64,000 nucleotides of DNA from Phytopythium helicoides (taxonomy: Eukaryota; Oomycota; Peronosporomycetes; Pythiales; Pythiaceae). The stretch spans positions 1,736,001 through 1,800,000 of the forward strand of contig JANFNE010000001.1 in the NCBI GenBank assembly GCA_024867545.1, in the 5' to 3' direction. Below are positions 35,505 to 45,760 of this stretch, in pieces; the stretch's first letter is position 1, and every line of letters starts with the position of its first letter. Below the pieces are notes generated by a model. That model did not search any database. It had not been told where the DNA came from and saw nothing but the letters and a program-made list of their open reading frames with translations. The position numbers were made by a program, and so were the translations under genes.

Positions 35505-37216
35505 TTAGCCACTTGAACTGAAAGGTAAAGTCGGTTCCGTAGTGCACCATTGCATTTGAACTGCGTAAGCAACCCATGACACCAGCTTTGCTTGAGCCAT
35601 TTGCCATTGAGTTTCAAGCATGAATGATAGTTGTCTGAATGGGGAAATTCCGAATTTTGATTGCAAGAATGCACAGAGCAGAGCAAAGGAGACGAACTCC
35701 AGAAGCGAGTACAGACCGATTGTTGTGACTTGATTGTTGAACTTGTCGTCCGTGATATTGCGAAACATATCAAAGTATTGTCGATTCGGTAGGTGATATA
35801 TCGCAAGCAAGTAAAGAGCTTTAACAACAAGGCTAGATTAGCGACAACGGTTCTATCCAACAGCTGCTGGAAATGAACGCACTTACCATATACCATCGGG
35901 ACGATTACTTCGACAAACTCGATCAAAAGCAAGAACTTGGAAATATGGAGCAATTTCAAAACCAGTTTGAGGCACTGTTGTCTTTCTTGAGGTAATAGTT
36001 TCATGACCTGCTGTAGCGTTTGAGAACGCGGCACAAGTTGGTTACTACATCGATCTGCATTAGTTTGTCCGATATCTGTGCAGTCATCCATGAATGGAGA
36101 AGGATGTGCGACTACACGCACAGAATCAAATGCTGGTCGAACAAACGACCGAATATCCGACTCACGACGAATACCTGGGTTTTTTCTTGTCACAGTCTTT
36201 TCATATTCCCAAATCGTCACAGCTAGGTCCACCAATGAGAGTGGCTGATTGGTACCTTGAAACGGATGCACTGAGTTCTCTCTCGATACATTTCGTCCGA
36301 TGTTGATCTCTCTTACGATTCCTTGGAGTTCTTGTAGCATTCGAGATACGTGAAATATTGCCTGTGCCGACTCAATCAAATCCATCACCACAAAGAAAGC
36401 GATGTTGTACGCCGATCTCGCCCCATTCATACACCACGAGACGAACAACACATGATACATGTCGGCATTGAGCACAACCATGTCAGACTTGAGGTCAGGT
36501 TTGTGACGAAACAAATATCCGATGGAGCTCTTGATTGCTCGCTTTATGACAGGGAGCAAACAAGCGAACACAAGTTGCCATTCTCCACTAATGCGGACGA
36601 AAGCAAAGGTATATGCCGGGTAAATGTATGTCACAAGCACCTGGATACATACGACTAGAAGGTAACGAATCAAATCTCGGCGCTCAGCTTCATTGTTTTT
36701 AAGGAACGTCCCCCACGATAACAGTGCTCCAAGCCCTAGAACCGAAGAGGTAACCGGAGTTCCAACCACCAGCGAGAATGACATTGGAAAGCCAACAACG
36801 CTCGAAACTCCGTATAGATAAACGACCCCGCAAAACGCTGAAGAGCCAGATATTGCAAGCATGCGTGCGCTTGAGCCCGGTAGCGTGGGAATGAGAAGTC
36901 GAGCTTGATGGAGCGCAAGGTATACAATAACAGCTACGAGGCAAAAGCACCGCCCGTAGAATGGAACTGCGAAGTTAACACCAAGTTGCGGGTCATTCAA
37001 CGGGATACATTCAAGTGCAAGCGAAGTAAGTAGGCATGGTATTGGTGTGAGTGCGAGCACAATAATAGTGTGCCACGGAGTCAAGTTATCATGATAGGTC
37101 TTTAGCAGCATTAGGCGCTCGAGGGAGTATTCACCATGGAACTCGACCTGCACACCCTTCCACAGAGCCAAGACTCGCAGCATGCAAGATCGAGCAATCT
37201 CTGGCATCTTCTCCAT
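35505..37216 (-). CDS. TM6: near-duplicate of TM3 with a C-terminal frameshift
   Basis: 547 residues as read: exon 1 37216-35887 (the same 1,330 bp as TM3), intron of 68 bp with one visible difference from that of TM3, exon 2 35818-35505. Most of the protein matches TM3 residue for residue. Three places differ: the first ~35 residues, a short membrane segment near residue 88 (GRCFCLVAVIVYLAL replaces VRTIIFVTVVEYSIT), and the end. Near 35550 TM6 has one base fewer than TM3 in GTGCACC..TGCATTTG, so the conserved HYGTDFTFQFKWL terminus is lost and replaced by WCTTEPTLPFSSSG. It could still make a membrane protein, but every other copy keeps that terminus, so this copy may be drifting to a pseudogene. 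Sequencing error is the alternative. Confidence 0.7.
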
Positions 37217-37335
37217 CGAACCGCAATATTGTCAAGACAATTTCGAGTATCAAGATATGTTGTGTAGATCCGAAAATAGCTCCTCGAAACTGATACATTA
37301 GAGCCACAACAAAATAAAAGGAAAAATTTTGCACC

Positions 37336-37845
37336 ATGCGTCTTTGTTTGTCAAGTGTGGAAGGTTCCCCCGGTCGAATTACAAGGTACTCTGTTGAGAG
37401 GCTCTATCGCGTTCGTGGGAACTGCAATCAAACGTATGTGGCTCAACGCTTTATCGTTAAAGTACTGGCATCGAAACTTTGTGTACCTGTCTCACTCGCC
37501 CATGAATTCATCCTACTGCAAGTTCCAAATCTTGGAGCCAACCTCATATCTCTATATTCTAGTTACGAGCTCGAATTTGGCCTGTTTTTCATGTGCTATT
37601 GTTCCGGATCAAGCTGATGAAAGCAAATGCAGTAGCACTAAGTTCATACTTTTGCAACAATCACCGATCTCAAGCGCACGTGAACTGTCAGAAAACGGAA
37701 GAGCGATACTTCAGGTCCGGAATTCGCCATCTGCGGCGCGAGTTCTTTCGGGGAGAAGACCACAGGCGCTTGAGTGGCCTTGCTGCTAAGTCTTTATGGT
37801 ATTGCTGGTGCAGCTTGATTCGATCCGAAAATGAAATGTACTAAA
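37336..37845 (+). pseudogene. Decayed 5' fragment of a TM2-like family gene
   Basis: The plus strand from 37336 reads YSVERLYRVRGNCNQTYVAQ, followed by VSLAHEFILLQVPNLGANLISL. This is clearly related to the N-terminal part of TM2 (YSVERLYRV.GYCRQTSVAQ, SLSMECIPLQDPKLGADLMSL), but the frame soon breaks and no later family motif can be found. It sits 119 bp upstream of, and divergent from, TM6, mirroring the TM2/TM3 divergent arrangement. A duplicated TM2-TM3 pair therefore seems to have lost its TM2 half. Confidence 0.65.
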
Positions 37846-38044
37846 TACCACTGCCACTATCAAATGAGCGGAAACAGCACCCCAGGTCCCTTATAAGGAT
37901 TAGTTGATGCACCTCGTTCCGAAGTCGCAGCAACAGACCTTGACACTCCAATCAAATGACAAACAATTGAATCTGCCGAAGTAGTATATGAATGGAAATC
38001 TGAACTTTCAAAACGAGTCAGCCGAAGCTGAAATCACGCGCTGA

Positions 38045-41000
38045 TCAGACTGCGGGCAGGTGGTCCGAGTTTGGATTAATGGAGGCTACGGATGTCCGAT
38101 CAAAGGACCGGAGCTTCTCATTGAGCTGGAGTACGCGCAGTGACGCGATTTCCCGGTCCGTGCGGCTAGCGTGCTCATCCGGCGAGCTGAAGGCGTAACC
38201 CGAGTCTGAACAAGCATAAAGGGACTTTAGTCCCCACTGCCCATGCAGCGGCACAACCGTCTTGACAACAGCCGACGTACACTCATCAATGAACGGAATC
38301 GAGGTTGACAGGATGCGAGATGAGCGCTTCCGCTGACTTTGCTGATTTTGGATGGGCTCGCACGCCACTTGAGCTGCATTAGCTGGAAGTACGTTTCGTT
38401 CGCGCAGGATGGTAGCAACTGTCGGGAAGTAAATGCTCTGGATGCTGCATAGCCACACATGTGTTAGCACAGTGATTTGGGGGTGCTGAACGTATTGATA
38501 ATCAACAACGTACTACTTGGAACAAATGTCGAGGACATTAGCTGTGAGGGGCAGGAGCAGGAGGTACAGCCAAAAAATAGGGCTGTAGCAGTCAAGAACA
38601 GAGAATTAAAGTTAGATCAATTAGACCGAGTCACTCGCGAGACCAAGTAATTCTCGCATTCACCTGCCAAGCATACGCAATGAGACACCAAGCATATCGC
38701 GTCCAAGGTCGCCCAAAATGGGGTAAGTGAGCAGGAAGAAAACGAAAAGCAGGAGGCTAAAAGCTAGGAAGATTCGGTTGAACTTGGTCCACGACTGTGT
38801 CTCGAGCACAACTTTCAAGTTTGCCGACATGAGCAAAACGGAGTAAACGACAGACCCCTGAAGGTACAGAGCAACTCCAATGTCACCCAAATCAATGGTC
38901 CCATAAACGGTGAGCATATAGCATAGCAACGCCTGAATAATTGCGTTGATGATCCATGTAGCGAAACGCTGGACATTTAGACCTTCATTTCGCTGCCCCG
39001 CCAGATAGAGCGAAGGATGAGCTAGTGCCTGCTCTGGTGACACGTCTTCATCAAACACACCAATCGCGATGATGGGGAGAGCTAAGAAAAAATTCCATCC
39101 CGCCATGACAAAACTCTCAAACACGCTGGTACCTGACTGGCCATTATAGAAATTGAAGAGGAACAAGGCAATCACGAGTGCCACGTTTTTGTAGAATGAA
39201 TACAGAATTACCTTGGTGATACGCTGATAGTTGAAGCGCCCGTGGACCAGAAGTAGACGTTCAAGAAACCGGAATTGGGCGATAGCGTAGTCACTCGCAT
39301 TCACTGCCTGGACACCTTCCTGCCCAGATATACCAATGCCAACGTGTGCTGACTGGATCATATTGACGTCGTTCGCACCGTCACCGATTGCAAGTGTGAT
39401 GACTTTCTTTCCCTTTGATCGATATCTTACAAGATTCACAATGTCCGCTTTCTGAGCTGGAGACACTCGGCATGCAACAACTGATTGACATACGCTTGTA
39501 ATGACAACCAGCTTACTAGCAAGTTCCGCTGCCACACCTTTGACTTCAATCGATGCATTCGCAGGGGGGAAAATATGTACCATAGCCTTACCGTCGCACA
39601 CAATGGCCAAATGGGTGGATACATTACCGGACTTGATACACTCTTGAACTTTTGGAAATTGGTACGCTTGCTCAATTTGTTGAATTAAGTCCGGCAAGTG
39701 CTCTCTGTTGATGAAGAGTAACCGCATTTCGTCGTTAATGAGACGACACGCATGTGCGATGTTGATAGCCGTCTCTTCCTTGTCTCCTGTAAGCATCCAA
39801 ATCTTGATGCCAGCATTGGCAAGATTAAAAATTGTGTTCGGGACCCCATCCTGTAGCTTGTCCTCGATCGCAGTAGCTCCTACTACTTTCATTTCCACCT
39901 CGATCTCCTCGGCTACTTCTTCGAGCAGTCGATCACGATCAGTCAGCGATGTGACAGCGTCATGGAATTTGTTGTCCCATGCGTGGTAGTCCTTCTCAGA
40001 GATCTCTTTAGAGCACAACACCAAGGTGCGAAGTCCTTCGCTTGCAAACCGTTTGAGTTCTTCTGTTAGAAGTGCGGTGTGCTTGTCTCGCATACTACGT
40101 GGAAGCATGACGTTGTCTGCGCCTTTGCAATACAAAAAGTAGCGATGATCAGATGTGCGTACAACCACTGACATTCTCTTGCGGGTGCTGTTGAACTCAT
40201 TCACGTTTAAGATGGTGTACTGTCGGATGCAGGCTGCACCACTCTTCTTGGTGATCTTAACATCAACCACAGGTGCAGGGGTCAGAAAATCATAGCCGAG
40301 GCACTTGGCCGCCTTAACCAGAGCTTCTTCATCTGGAGAGGATGCACGGTAATCAATTGATCCATCTTTCTCGTTCTTCTCAGGTATCACCGTGTGACAG
40401 ACCGAAAGCACCGTCAAAAACTCGTCAATCAACTCGGCGTCACACCCACCTTTGTTCAGTGTGTCGATCAACCGTGGATCGTCGAAGTGAATTTGCGGGT
40501 TGAAATGAATTTGAGCCTCACGTGGGTCGTGCTTCCCTTCTTCGATATATGAAGCCACCTTTGTACTATCTGAAGCTGTCTTTTTGGCAAGAGCTGCAAC
40601 TGCTCGGCCAATCTCCGTCGTTCCAAACCCATAAGATATGCCACCGATAAAACACTTGCGAAACTCCATGATATTCTGTGTCAACGTTCCCGTTTTATCG
40701 CTGAAAACGTGCTGCACCTGTCCGAGCTCTTCATTCAGATCCGAGGTCCTTGCGAGTGCAGCTTTGCCGTTGTACTCCATATCTGGGTCGTTTGAAATGT
40801 ATTTGGCTTGAGTTACCTTTACCATGTCAAGGGAAACATACAGCGAGATAGGGACGAGGTTGTTGTACAAGATGAGGAACGTGAAGAAACTCACGAAGCT
40901 AGACCCAGTCCCTCTTTCAGAAGCATCAGCTCCCAAGTACCACATTCTCGATTCGTATTTGTCAACCCAGATGGCGTTGCAAATTGTGCTAATGAGGCAA

Positions 41001-42039
41001 AGTATAAACTGTGTGGTGAACACGAGTAAAATGCACCGATTCACAATTCTGTACACATTGCTTTGCTTGGACGGCGTAGCACGCGCGTTTTGCATTATCT
41101 TGGTCTCGGAACCCGTAAAAATTACAACACCAAAAGTGTATGTGCATCCTCGTATGCTGCACCCTCGAAGAATAATATTACTAGGACCAATCGGTGCAGT
41201 GTCGCTTTTGCCACCACTACTTGCAAGAATGTCAATGCGTCCTGTGAAATTATAAAGTCGGTTATTAGGAAGCTCGTACTGTATCGTAGCGCGCAATGCT
41301 GTTATGGCACGGCAAAGTGCTGTTTCTGGCATTGGTGGGTCATTAAGTGATCGATATCCAATCCGCCGCGCTACACATTCGATGGCATTTCGCCGTTTTA
41401 GATTAGTCTCGCCGTCAAGATTGCACGTCTCGACAAAGCACCGTCCCTCTTCCTCAGATGTTGACAGGATGAAAATGTCGGCTGGTGCTTCATCCCGGTC
41501 TCCTAGCACTAAAATATCCCCAACTTGCAGTTGCTTCCATTCACGAATGACAATCTCACCAGTAGGTGACAGGACGCGGCACTTTTGAGCGTTCTGGCGG
41601 TTATCTGCTTCGTGTCGCTTGAAATCCTCTAGGCCTTGTTTAACCATCGACACTGCTAACACGACAAGTAGAGGCCCTGCAGTCGTGTACTTGTTGGTGG
41701 GTGACCATGGTGTCGACACTTGCAGTAGCGATATGAAGAGAAAGTAACAATTCGCAATCACACGGAAGAACTCAAACAACATCTTGGGGACAAAGCTGGT
41801 GGAATACACCGTTAAGCAAATGAGATAGCTGCTGCTTCACAGAATACCACAACAGCAGAGAGGATGACTTACTTGATGACCGTGTACTTGGATGTAGAGA
41901 TGCAGTTATCGGCGTACTTGCACTCGCGTCGCAGCCGTTCGTTCTCGGATTCATTCGAGACAAACACCTTGCGAAAGCTCTCGGTTGCATTTGTCGCCAC
42001 GCTCGTGACGGCCGGCGAAGACGTACCAGGGCCAGACAT
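38045..42039 (-). CDS. P4-type ATPase (phospholipid flippase), ATP8A/Drs2-like
   Basis: About 1,254 residues in four exons: 42039-41873, 41795-38664, 38582-38517 and 38444-38045, all GT-AG with matching phases. The first exon ends SESENERLRREC...STSKYTVI and joins to NFVPKMLFEFF at the start of exon 2, restoring the P4 entry motif. Then come NLDGETNLKRRNAIE, FSDKTGTLTQNIMEF (catalytic Asp near residue 420), SSPDEEALVKAAK, FNSTRKRMSVVVRT, IWMLTGDKEETAINIAHAC, AIGDGANDVNMIQ and the C-terminal six-helix region, completed by exon 3 (SPIFWLYLLLLPLTANVL). The TQNIMEFRKC block and length fit the ATP8A/Drs2 class of phosphatidylserine flippases. The tail is short, unlike the other flippase at 25.7 kb. 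Without the small exon 3 the last helix would be missing, which supports the splice model. Confidence 0.9.
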
Positions 42040-42866
42040 GGTCGTCTATCCGACAATTATGCACCGCTCCTGGCTGTCAGTTGTGTGAGAGCGTGGCGCT
42101 GCTACAAAAACTCTGCGTGTCTGCCCATATAATTATAGCATCAAAAGGAGTTTCGCATCCTCATGACAAAGCTATTTTCGGAAGTGCGGTCTAATGCGAA
42201 CGAACCAGAAGAAGTGATCGAAATGACTAATTGCGGATCACATCACTGAATTCCACCTCACAATACCGCCTTCAAGGCTCCTTCTATGAAGTTTGCTCCA
42301 ACCTCAGACATGTGCTGGCTTCCCCGAAGATCTGCTGTCGCGGTAGTGGAGTTTGTAGAATTGATCGCTGCCCACTAAAACATGTTGCCGACTGCTTGCT
42401 TTTCTTGATATCGCTTGACGCGGGGTCGCAGAGGGCAGATTATTGCCAGAACAATGCATATTGTTGCAAAGAGCCATCATGTGGAGGATATTTAATTGCC
42501 GCTGGCAAACGGAGCGAAGGCCTACACGACTTTGCGGTTGTTGATGCATGGTGCAACAAGTCGAGCCCAGAGTGACGTGCTCGAGTGATTTCGACTGCAC
42601 GATCCAAAGCTACGGAACCAGGCAGTGACGCAGACGGATCTCGACATAGCACTACTTACAGGATGGAGTGAGATGGTCGAGTGGTTCTCTCGCCACTTCC
42701 AGCACCGTATGAACGCGCCTCGCCCTCAACGACGTTGAAGTGCTCTATACATCTTTCGTCACCTAAAATAAATAATAGCGTCAACTCTTGAGTTAATATA
42801 CAACCTCATTTTCGAGGTTTTGGAACGCTGGCAACGACCTGCCCAAACATCCCGCCCGACCGGTAG
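42040..42866. other. Divergent intergenic region, no gene seen
   Basis: About 830 bp between the flippase and SYF1 start codons. The open frames are short, overlap on opposite strands and show no recognisable motif. An AT-rich stretch with CTCATTTTCGAGG lies about 60 bp before the SYF1 start and could hold an initiator-like element. Confidence 0.45.
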
Positions 42867-45620
42867 ATGATGGCGGCGGCGCAGCTCTCGGCGGCGGCTC
42901 CGCGCGCGCTCCCCAGCGCCTCCACGGTGCGTCCGCGCCCTCTCCCTCCTTCTCCATGTTGTTCTGCGTCCTCAGAGCTCTCTAACCGCGTCGGTCTCGC
43001 CCCCGAACTCGCTCTGCAGCCGGAGATCGGCGGCCTTTTTGCCGACCACGAGGACCAAGTCGCGCGCCAGCCGTACGCGCTGCAGGCGTGGCTCGCGTAC
43101 CTGCGCGCGCTCGAGGACTCGTCTCAGCCCGCCGCCGCCGTCCACAAGGGGCGCGTCGCAGTGTTCGAGCGCGCGCTTGGCGTGCTGCCGCGCAGCTACA
43201 AGCTCTGGAAGCTCTACCTGGACGGCATGTATGCGCGCGAGGTGCGCGGCCAGCGACCGGACGCACCGGCCTTCCGCGCTCTGGCAGAGCTCTATGAGCG
43301 CGCGCTCACGCAGCTTTCCACCATGCCGAGGCTCTGGCTCGACTACATCAAGCTGCTCCGCGAGATGCGCGCCGTGACGACGACGCGCCGAGTGTTCGAC
43401 CGCGCGCTGAGGGCGCTGCCTGTAACGCAGCACCACCGCGTGTGGACGCCGTACCTGGCGTTTGCAAAGGAAATTGACGTGCCACAGACGGCCATCCAGG
43501 TGTACAGGCGCTACCTGATGCTTGAGCCAACCAAGCGGGAGGAGTTCGTCGAGTACCTCGTGTCCATACACCACTACGAGGAGGCCAGTCGGCAGCTCGT
43601 GACGCTCATCGAGAGCCTTACGAGCGATGTTAAATCGGCGCGGGGAACAACGCACAGACTGTGGATGCAGCTCTGCGATATGGTGTCGCAACACCCTGAC
43701 CGCGTCGCGGCGACGCTGGATGTGGAGGCGATCCTGCGCAGTGGCATTGCGCTCTTCTCAGACGAGGTTGGGCGTCTGTGGTGCGCACTAGCGACGTACT
43801 TTATTCGTCTTGGTATGTTCGAATCGGCACGCGACATCTACGAAGAAGGAATTCGCTCGGTCATGACGGTCCGCGACTTTAGTATGATCTACGACGCGTA
43901 CGTCAAGTTTATCGAGGCAATGCTGACAGCAGAGATGGATCTTGCCAGCGGCCAGGATCAACCCCAGGGTAGTGATGATGAAGAAGAAGACGATGTTAAC
44001 CACCAAGAGCAGGTGGACCGACTTCTCAAGGTGTACGAAGACGTTGCAGACCGAAGACCGATGCTACTAAACTCTGTGCTTCTCCGACAAAACCCGCACA
44101 ATGTGCGTGAGTGGGAGAAGCGTGTGGAATTGCAGAAAGATGATGCTCAGAAGGTTATCCGCACATTTGCAGAGGCAGTCAAGACTATTGACCCGGCACG
44201 CTCTGGTGGGCGACTGCCTGCATTGTGGGTGCAATTCGCCAAATTTTACGAATCTCACGACGACCTCAACAACGCCCGTGCGATTTTTCGCAAGGCTGTA
44301 GCGGTCGAATTCCGTAATGCCGCCGAGCTCGCAGAAGTGCACTGTGAGTGGTCTGAAATGGAGTTGCGGCATGACAATTTCGACGAGGCGCTAGAGCTCG
44401 TTCGGAACGCTTGTTCAGTGCCAGAATCAGTCACGCTTCGTCTTCGCAAACGCCAGACGCTTACTGCTAGCGATAAGCTCCACCAAAACGGCAAGCTGTG
44501 GGCACTGCGTGTCGACTTGGAGGAAAGCCTTGGGGATGTGGCGTCAACTCGCTCAGCATACGATCATGCGTTCGAGCTGAAGATCGCTACGCCACAAATG
44601 ATTCTGCAGTATGCTGCATACCTTGAGGAGAACAAGTATTTCGAGGAGAGCTTCCGTGTGTTCGAGCGCGGTTTGTCGCTTTTTCCACGGTTTCCACATG
44701 CAGCCGAGATTTGGCAGACATATCTTACCAAGTTTGTCGCGCGATACGGTGGCGCCAAGATGGAGCGCGCGCGCGATCTGCACGAGCAAGCCATCAAGGC
44801 GGCACCAACCAAGTCAGTCAAGGTGTTTTACGAAAAATATGCCGCTCTGGAAGAATCACACGGATTGTTGCGGAATGTCATGACAATCTACGAGCGCGCA
44901 GCTGATGCCGTTCCTGAAGAGGAGCGATTGGATATTTACTTCGCATACGTGAAGAAGGCACAGAAGTTTTTTGGCGTTGCCAAAGTTCGCGAGGTGTATG
45001 CGCAAGGTGTGGCGAAGCTGCCAGACAAGTATGTGGCGCCTCTGTGTCTCAAGTTCGCGGCGATGGAGTCGAAGCTAGGCGAGTTTGAGCGCGCACGCGC
45101 TATCTATGCGCATGCGGCACAATTTTGCGACCCACGAAAACACGAGGCCGACTTCTGGCAGGTGTGGCACGCTTTCGAGGTTGCGCACGGTTCCGAGCAC
45201 AGTTTCCTGGAGATGCTGCGGATCAAGCGGTCCGTCGTAGCGCAGTACTCACAAGTCAACTACGTCGCGTCAGAGACGACTCCCGACGGTGAGCAATCGT
45301 CCACGGGCGTTGCTGGGATGGTCGCAGCCAGCGAGCCGTCGTCCTCATCAAACCCAGCTGGTGACCCAATGAGCGCTCTTGAGGCCCAGCTTGACGACGA
45401 GCAGCCATCAGCCAACGGCAGTAAGAAGAGAAAGTTAGAGCGTCCAGATGACGAAGAGGAGGAGAGGTCTGTCCGACAGAAGCAAGGAGAGGTCGTTGTC
45501 CACGTCGAGAACGAGGAAGAGATCGATCTTGATGACGAGGATGAAGACGAGGAAGGTGGTGCATCAGTTGACGAAATTGAGGAGCGAGCAGTGCCCTCGA
45601 CCCTTCTCGGCGGAAAGTAA
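42867..45620 (+). CDS. SYF1: Pre-mRNA-splicing factor SYF1 (XAB2), HAT-repeat protein
   Basis: About 900-917 residues. SYF1/XAB2 is a core scaffold of the NineTeen/XAB2 complex in the spliceosome and is also linked to transcription-coupled repair. The half-a-TPR repeats run almost end to end: RQPYALQAWLAYLRALE, LPRSYKLWKLYLDGMY, MPRLWLDYIKLL, TTRRVFDRALRALPVTQHHR, LWCALATYFIRLGMFESARD, RPMLLNSVLLRQNPHNVREW, LWVQFAKFYESHDDLNNAR, LDIYFAYVKKAQKFFG and FWQVWHAFEVAHG..HSFLEM. These match the family in order and spacing. The C-terminus is acidic with a KKRKLE basic patch. A 51 bp segment near 42927-42977 starting GTGCGT may be an in-frame intron (it leaves the frame unchanged), so the N-terminal ~17 residues around there are uncertain. 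Confidence 0.93.
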   Translation: MMAAAQLSAAAPRALPSASTVRPRPLPPSPCCSASSELSNRVGLAPELALQPEIGGLFADHEDQVARQPYALQAWLAYLRALEDSSQPAAAVHKGRVAVFERALGVLPRSYKLWKLYLDGMYAREVRGQRPDAPAFRALAELYERALTQLSTMPRLWLDYIKLLREMRAVTTTRRVFDRALRALPVTQHHRVWTPYLAFAKEIDVPQTAIQVYRRYLMLEPTKREEFVEYLVSIHHYEEASRQLVTLIESLTSDVKSARGTTHRLWMQLCDMVSQHPDRVAATLDVEAILRSGIALFSDEVGRLWCALATYFIRLGMFESARDIYEEGIRSVMTVRDFSMIYDAYVKFIEAMLTAEMDLASGQDQPQGSDDEEEDDVNHQEQVDRLLKVYEDVADRRPMLLNSVLLRQNPHNVREWEKRVELQKDDAQKVIRTFAEAVKTIDPARSGGRLPALWVQFAKFYESHDDLNNARAIFRKAVAVEFRNAAELAEVHCEWSEMELRHDNFDEALELVRNACSVPESVTLRLRKRQTLTASDKLHQNGKLWALRVDLEESLGDVASTRSAYDHAFELKIATPQMILQYAAYLEENKYFEESFRVFERGLSLFPRFPHAAEIWQTYLTKFVARYGGAKMERARDLHEQAIKAAPTKSVKVFYEKYAALEESHGLLRNVMTIYERAADAVPEEERLDIYFAYVKKAQKFFGVAKVREVYAQGVAKLPDKYVAPLCLKFAAMESKLGEFERARAIYAHAAQFCDPRKHEADFWQVWHAFEVAHGSEHSFLEMLRIKRSVVAQYSQVNYVASETTPDGEQSSTGVAGMVAASEPSSSSNPAGDPMSALEAQLDDEQPSANGSKKRKLERPDDEEEERSVRQKQGEVVVHVENEEEIDLDDEDEDEEGGASVDEIEERAVPSTLLGGK

Positions 45621-45760
45621 ACCTTCGAACGTAGGTAGCGATATCTGGCAAATGAAGAGATTCACAATATGGCGCTTTAGCGTCAGTGGCTATTTTTCGC
45701 CTTGTTCTTGAAATCATCGCTCGATTTGGTCATTCGCACTTGCTGCCGAGGTTCTGCAGC

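Noticed and set aside
42231..42600. Overlapping plus- and minus-strand frames upstream of SYF1
   Set aside because: Both are about 100 codons, mutually antisense, without motifs or splice support.
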